Positions 60,339 through 64,000 of a DNA stretch of 64,000 nt are shown here, piece after piece. The position numbers and the translations under genes were made by a program. Under the pieces are notes generated by a model. It saw only the letters and a list, made by a program, of their open reading frames with translations. It had not been told where the DNA came from and did not search any database. Position 1 is the stretch's first letter, and each line of letters opens with the position of its first letter. The DNA is from Bog-113 sp965226755 (GTDB taxonomy: Bacteria; Acidobacteriota; Terriglobia; Bryobacterales; Bryobacteraceae), in the NCBI GenBank assembly GCA_965226755.1, contig CBDDDT010000003.1, forward strand, positions 1,054,001-1,118,000. The letters are read 5' to 3'.

Positions 60339-60343
60339 CCTGG

Positions 60344-60586
60344 TTGAGCAAAGGAGTCGTTCGAGAACCGGAAGCGCTGATCGGCGAGTCGCCCGACCGG
60401 TTAAGCCTTCCGGAGCGCGAGCGGTATGGCCGCTGGTGGCTCGCGCTCGAGATCTACACGCCCCGGACACTGCCTTTGCGGGTGATCGAAGCCCTGGCGC
60501 CCACCGCGGAAGAGTGCCTCAAACAGATTGCGCAACGCGGTCTCAATCCGGCTGAGTTTGAGTTGGTCCGTTTAGCGGACCGCTAG
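60344..60586 (+). CDS. Small hypothetical protein
   Basis: Predicted 80 residues from TTG 60344, 5 bp after the previous stop; the start is uncertain. Sequence features: EPEALIGESPDRLSLPERER and LRVIEALAPTAEECLKQIAQ, helical, no known domain. It continues the gene run from the ECF operon. Confidence 0.45.
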   Translation: MSKGVVREPEALIGESPDRLSLPERERYGRWWLALEIYTPRTLPLRVIEALAPTAEECLKQIAQRGLNPAEFELVRLADR

Positions 60587-60598
60587 GTTTTCGGCAAG

Positions 60599-60967
60599 AT
60601 GCGCAGAGTGCCTCTATGGACCATCCATGCGGCGGCAGGCGCGGCGGCGCTGGCCGGGGGCGCGGCGATCGGATATGCCGATTTGCAAACATCCGAAGTG
60701 GTCATCACGCTGATCTTCCTGTTTGTTTTGAATATGGTGCTGGGGTGGGCGGCGCCACGAGGCGGCTGGTATTGGCCATTTCTGAGCGCGATCGGCGTGC
60801 CGCTGCTGAACTGGTTCCCGGAGATCGTCGGCGCCGAGCGGAACCAGTATCTCAGCCGGACGGCGGGGTCTTACTTATTGCTGATTGCGATGCTGCTGGC
60901 GGCGGGGATGGCGGGAATGCTGTTCGGGGTAATCGTCCGCAGGGGCATGCACGCTCCCGCGCCATAA
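60599..60967 (+). CDS. Small membrane protein of unknown function
   Basis: Predicted 122 residues with three or four hydrophobic helices (about 8-28, 33-53, 60-75, 90-112). No motif recognised. It begins 12 bp after the previous gene and is likely in the same transcript. Confidence 0.55.
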   Translation: MRRVPLWTIHAAAGAAALAGGAAIGYADLQTSEVVITLIFLFVLNMVLGWAAPRGGWYWPFLSAIGVPLLNWFPEIVGAERNQYLSRTAGSYLLLIAMLLAAGMAGMLFGVIVRRGMHAPAP

Positions 60968-61016
60968 GGGGGGCGCAAAGTCCGCGCTGGTTATGTCAAA
61001 ATGCGGCGTGCTCTCT

Positions 61017-62108
61017 ATGCGACGAATTATCTGGATTGGCGCTCTGCTCGCGCTGTGCTCAACCGCGCAGGCGGCGGAAAAGACCGAGATCGGGTCATTG
61101 AACGACGCCGCTTTTCGAATCGACGTTCCCGACGCGTGGAACGGCAATCTGGTGCTCTATTGCCACGGCTACTCACTGGTGGCGGATCAATTCCATCCGG
61201 GCAAGCCCGACAAAGTCGCGCAGCAATTCCTGGACGCCGGATTTGCGGTGGCGCGCTCGGGCTATGCGGCCGGCGGTTGGGCGACAGAGCAGGGCGAGAT
61301 CGACACCATGTCGCTGAAGCGCTACTTCGCGGCGAAGTATGGAATCCCCAAGCAGGTCTACGTGACCGGCCACTCCATGGGCGGATTTCTGACGATGCTT
61401 CTGATGGAGCGCTACCCGGCGGAGTTTGCCGGCGGAATGCCGATGTGCGGACCGCTTCAGCCGACGCTGCAATTGCTCCATAAGGTGTTCGACGACCAGA
61501 CGGTGTTCACGTACTTCCTCCCGGGAGCGCTTCCCGCGCCGCGCGAGGTTCCTCCGGGTTACTACCCGACGCCCGAACTGAATGCGGAAGTGGTGAAAAA
61601 ATTGGAAGCGAATCCGCGCGCTCTGGCGGCACTGGAGCGATATAGCGGGCTCAAGAATGCGGCCGATATCGTCAATCAAGCGGTGTTCTGGACTTACATT
61701 CTGCGGGAGATCTACCATCGGGCGGGCGGCAATCCATTCGATAACCGCAGCACGATTTACTGGAATACCGGAGACGACAACGCCTTGAACGCAAGCGTGA
61801 AGCGCTACGCCGCGGACCCCAAAGCGGTGGATTACCTGCGGGAAAACTATACGCCAACCGGGAAGCTTGAACATCCCATGCTGGCGATTCACACGACCTA
61901 CGATCAACTGGTCACGCCGCTGGTGCCCGACAGCTATTTCGATCGCGCGATGGAAGCCGGCGCGGGTGAACTGTTCGTGCAGCAGTATGTTCCGCACGAT
62001 GGGCACTGCGCCATCCAGCCGGCCGAGATAGCGGCTGGATTCGCGGAACTGCGAGCGTGGGTGGATTCCGGGAAGAAACCGATGGGAGGCGCCGTACCGG
62101 TCCCGTGA
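61017..62108 (+). CDS. Exported alpha/beta hydrolase
   Basis: Predicted 363 residues from ATG 61017, which opens a signal peptide (MRRIIWIGALLALCSTAQA). The nucleophile elbow is GHSMGGFLT near residue 123. An oxyanion HG element (YCHGYS) lies at 46-51, and candidate acid and His are in HTTYDQLV and HDGHCAIQ near the C-terminus. It is a serine esterase or peptidase-like enzyme with unknown substrate. The last base is shared with the next gene (TGATG). Confidence 0.85.
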   Translation: MRRIIWIGALLALCSTAQAAEKTEIGSLNDAAFRIDVPDAWNGNLVLYCHGYSLVADQFHPGKPDKVAQQFLDAGFAVARSGYAAGGWATEQGEIDTMSLKRYFAAKYGIPKQVYVTGHSMGGFLTMLLMERYPAEFAGGMPMCGPLQPTLQLLHKVFDDQTVFTYFLPGALPAPREVPPGYYPTPELNAEVVKKLEANPRALAALERYSGLKNAADIVNQAVFWTYILREIYHRAGGNPFDNRSTIYWNTGDDNALNASVKRYAADPKAVDYLRENYTPTGKLEHPMLAIHTTYDQLVTPLVPDSYFDRAMEAGAGELFVQQYVPHDGHCAIQPAEIAAGFAELRAWVDSGKKPMGGAVPVP

Positions 62109-64000
62109 TGAAGCTTCTGACGGGTCCGGGCGGTTCTGGAAAGACGGCCCGGGTGCTCAGGGAGTTTCGGGATGCTCTTCGATCCGGATTGGGCGGAAGC
62201 CGGTTGCTGGTCCCGACAACCACGCTTTCCGAACATCTGCAAAACCTGCTGGCGCGAGATGGCGCGGCGTTCCGATCGCGTGAGGTGGAGACTCTGGCGC
62301 GGTTTGCGGCCGAGATTATCCCCGGTTTGAAGGTCGTGCAGCCGGAGCATTTCTCGCTCATGGTGGAGAACTCCGTGATCGAGTTGAATCGCGCGGAGTT
62401 TGAGAAGGTGCGGGATCTGGCCGGCTTCCACGCGCGGCTGGAGAAGACAATTTCAGATCTGGACGGCGCGGGCTGCACGCCAGAGCGGCTGCGTCGCGTG
62501 AATCGCGATTGGGCGCCTTTCCGGGATGCGGTCGCGGCGGTCTGGGAAGACGTGCAAAAACAAATGCGGCGGCGCGGGGTGGCGACGCGCGGCGAGCAGT
62601 TGCGCGCAATCGCGACGAACCTCCCCACGGCCACGCTTCCGGCGCGGTTGTGGATAGACGGGTTCGCCCAGTTCTCCGGGCCGGAGATGGATCTGATCTG
62701 CGCCCTGGGAGCGAGGATTCCTCTGACTGTGACGCTGCCGGACGAAGGCGTACCGGCCCACTTGAAACCGGCTCTGCTGGCGAGAGGCTTTGTCGAGGAG
62801 GCACTGGCGGGCGGGCGCTCGCCCGAGACGATTCTGATCATGCCCGAAACGGCCGAGCGCGAGGCGGACGAGATCGCGCGGCGCATCGTGGAGCAGTCCC
62901 GGAAGGGGACGCCGTTCCGTGAAATGGGCGTGATCCTGCGACAGCCGGCGAAGTACGCGCCGCTTTTGCGCGCGGCTTTCGAACGCTTTGGGACACCGGC
63001 TCACTTTTACGTCCACGAATCACTGCAGACGCATGCCGTGGGTCGTCTGCTCGCCGGCATCGTCGACGCGCTGCTGGGCGGTTGGGAGCACGAGCGGGTG
63101 CTTGGGTTGCTGCGGCTTTTTCCCCTGACCGGCGCATCGAATGCGCTGGACATTTTTGAGATCAAGCTGCGGAAGGCGCTCCCGGGACAAGGACTCGCGC
63201 CGCTGGCGGATCTAGGGGCGAAGAGCCCCGGTCTGCAAAGGTTGTTTCGGAAACTGGGAGAGTTGGAGACCTGGTTAAGCGCCAAATACACGCCGGCGGA
63301 ATGGGCCGACCAGTTCCACGCTCTTCCCGCTCTGTTCTGGCCGGGCCAGATGAAGGATCGGCCATCGCGAGACCTGCTGGCTGAATATCGGGCGCAGGCC
63401 GCCGGCTTACAGGAATTCCAGAAGGCGATTCAATCGGCCGCGGAGTGGTGGGCCCGAGACGCCAAGCCGGTGCGACTCGAGGAGTTCTGGCGCGTGGCGA
63501 AGAGCATCATTCGCCTGACGAAGGTTTCCGCTCCGCAGGGCGCGCGTAACGCGGTGCATGTGATCAACGCCTACGAAGCGCGGCAGTGGGACCTTTCGAC
63601 GGTGTTCGTGTGCGGGCTGGTCGAAAAGGAGTTTCCGGCGCAGAATGGCCGCGATCCTTTCTTTTCCGATGCGGCGCTGACGGATTTAGCGCGGCAGGGC
63701 GTCCATACGCGCACGGCAAAGGACAAAGAAGAAGAAGAGTTCGGGCTATTCGACGCCGTGGAGGTTTGCGCGCGCGACCTGCTGGTGCTGAGCTACCCGA
63801 GAACGGATGCGCGCGGGCAGAAGACGCTTCCGTCTATTTTTCTGAAAGGGCGTATACCGGAAACGGTGAGCGTGTCCGCAAGGCCGGCGCTGCCGCCGCC
63901 GATCGCCCAGTGGCGCCGGACCGTCTCGGTGAGTTCGCCGGACCTGCTGGAAATTCTGCCCGCACAACACAAGACCTTGAGCGTGTCCGCGCTCGAGACT
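62108..64000 (+). CDS. AddB-like ATP-dependent nuclease/helicase subunit (partial)
   Basis: The reading frame is open from ATG 62108 to the window edge (631 codons, no stop); the C-terminus is missing. Walker A is at the N-terminus in LLTGPGGSGKTARV. UvrD-like core segments follow: LLVPTTTLSEHL, LWIDGFAQFSGPEM and VHVINAYEARQWDLSTVFV (helicase motif V-like). In the family a PD-(D/E)xK nuclease domain with an iron-sulfur cluster lies beyond the portion seen. AddB pairs with AddA to process double-strand breaks; addA is expected just downstream. Confidence 0.8.
   Translation, partial: MKLLTGPGGSGKTARVLREFRDALRSGLGGSRLLVPTTTLSEHLQNLLARDGAAFRSREVETLARFAAEIIPGLKVVQPEHFSLMVENSVIELNRAEFEKVRDLAGFHARLEKTISDLDGAGCTPERLRRVNRDWAPFRDAVAAVWEDVQKQMRRRGVATRGEQLRAIATNLPTATLPARLWIDGFAQFSGPEMDLICALGARIPLTVTLPDEGVPAHLKPALLARGFVEEALAGGRSPETILIMPETAEREADEIARRIVEQSRKGTPFREMGVILRQPAKYAPLLRAAFERFGTPAHFYVHESLQTHAVGRLLAGIVDALLGGWEHERVLGLLRLFPLTGASNALDIFEIKLRKALPGQGLAPLADLGAKSPGLQRLFRKLGELETWLSAKYTPAEWADQFHALPALFWPGQMKDRPSRDLLAEYRAQAAGLQEFQKAIQSAAEWWARDAKPVRLEEFWRVAKSIIRLTKVSAPQGARNAVHVINAYEARQWDLSTVFVCGLVEKEFPAQNGRDPFFSDAALTDLARQGVHTRTAKDKEEEEFGLFDAVEVCARDLLVLSYPRTDARGQKTLPSIFLKGRIPETVSVSARPALPPPIAQWRRTVSVSSPDLLEILPAQHKTLSVSALET

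Noticed and set aside
1..64000. tRNA, rRNA or CRISPR loci
   Set aside because: Scanning for T-arm-like sequences, rRNA-like blocks and regularly spaced repeats gave none that held up; a tRNAscan/Infernal run would settle it.

Overview
The window is about 64 kb of high-GC, densely coded bacterial chromosome. Its gene content suggests an Acidobacteriota member close to Bryobacterales/Solibacter: an acidobacterial-type DNA-binding/TolB-like membrane protein, a GloVer-repeat exported protein, a baeRF-type protein, exported WD40/Ig-like and FecR-like proteins, and frequent GTG/TTG starts. This placement is inferred from family content. No rRNA, tRNA, CRISPR array or intact insertion sequence was seen.

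Layout. 1-5.5 kb: an uppP gene (undecaprenyl-diphosphatase) is split by about 4.8 kb of foreign DNA. That DNA carries a two-gene regulatory operon divergent from a large exported WD40/Ig-like protein, and the 3' half of uppP is also frameshifted. 5.5-16.8 kb: M49-like metallopeptidase, DUF2076 protein, baeRF7 protein, histidine phosphatase, AhpD-like protein, cupin, a large hybrid histidine kinase with an orphan response regulator, GH25 lysozyme, CPBP protease and a small recombinase-like protein. 16.8-23.8 kb: HrpB helicase, GH130-like protein, TPR protein, ClcA channel, fasciclin protein. 23.8-28.6 kb: an accessory island sits in the 3' end of a DUF1572 gene, with the last codons of that gene duplicated at the far side; it carries a GloVer protein and a DoxX-like protein, each followed or preceded by a ~180-bp diverged repeat. 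28.5-41.2 kb: acetyltransferase, spermidine-synthase-like membrane protein, GalU, thioredoxin-fold protein, threonine synthase, serine hydrolase, AguA/AguB agmatine pathway, HAD phosphatase, heparinase-like protein. 41.2-51.4 kb: candidate structured RNA, RES-Xre toxin-antitoxin, GH13 amylase, a Phe-to-homogentisate gene set (PAH, HisC-like aminotransferase, HPPD), FecR-like surface protein, HipBA toxin-antitoxin. 51.4-64 kb: hrcA-grpE-dnaJ-rimI stress operon, DUF465 and Smr proteins, aminotransferase, thiolase plus OB-fold partner, ECF sigma/anti-sigma/exported-protein operon, alpha/beta hydrolase, and the start of an AddB-like nuclease running off the window.

How the genes work together. 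The clearest modules are the Phe/Tyr degradation genes, the agmatine-to-putrescine pair, the heat-shock operon, two toxin-antitoxin pairs with visible promoters and operators, the phosphorelay kinase with its stand-alone receiver, and the ECF sigma operon. The two disrupted loci (uppP and DUF1572) mark recent acquisition of DNA encoding repeat-rich exported proteins. The DUF1572 island is the most unusual structure: it has gene-end target-site architecture and cassette-like repeats but no recombinase in sight.
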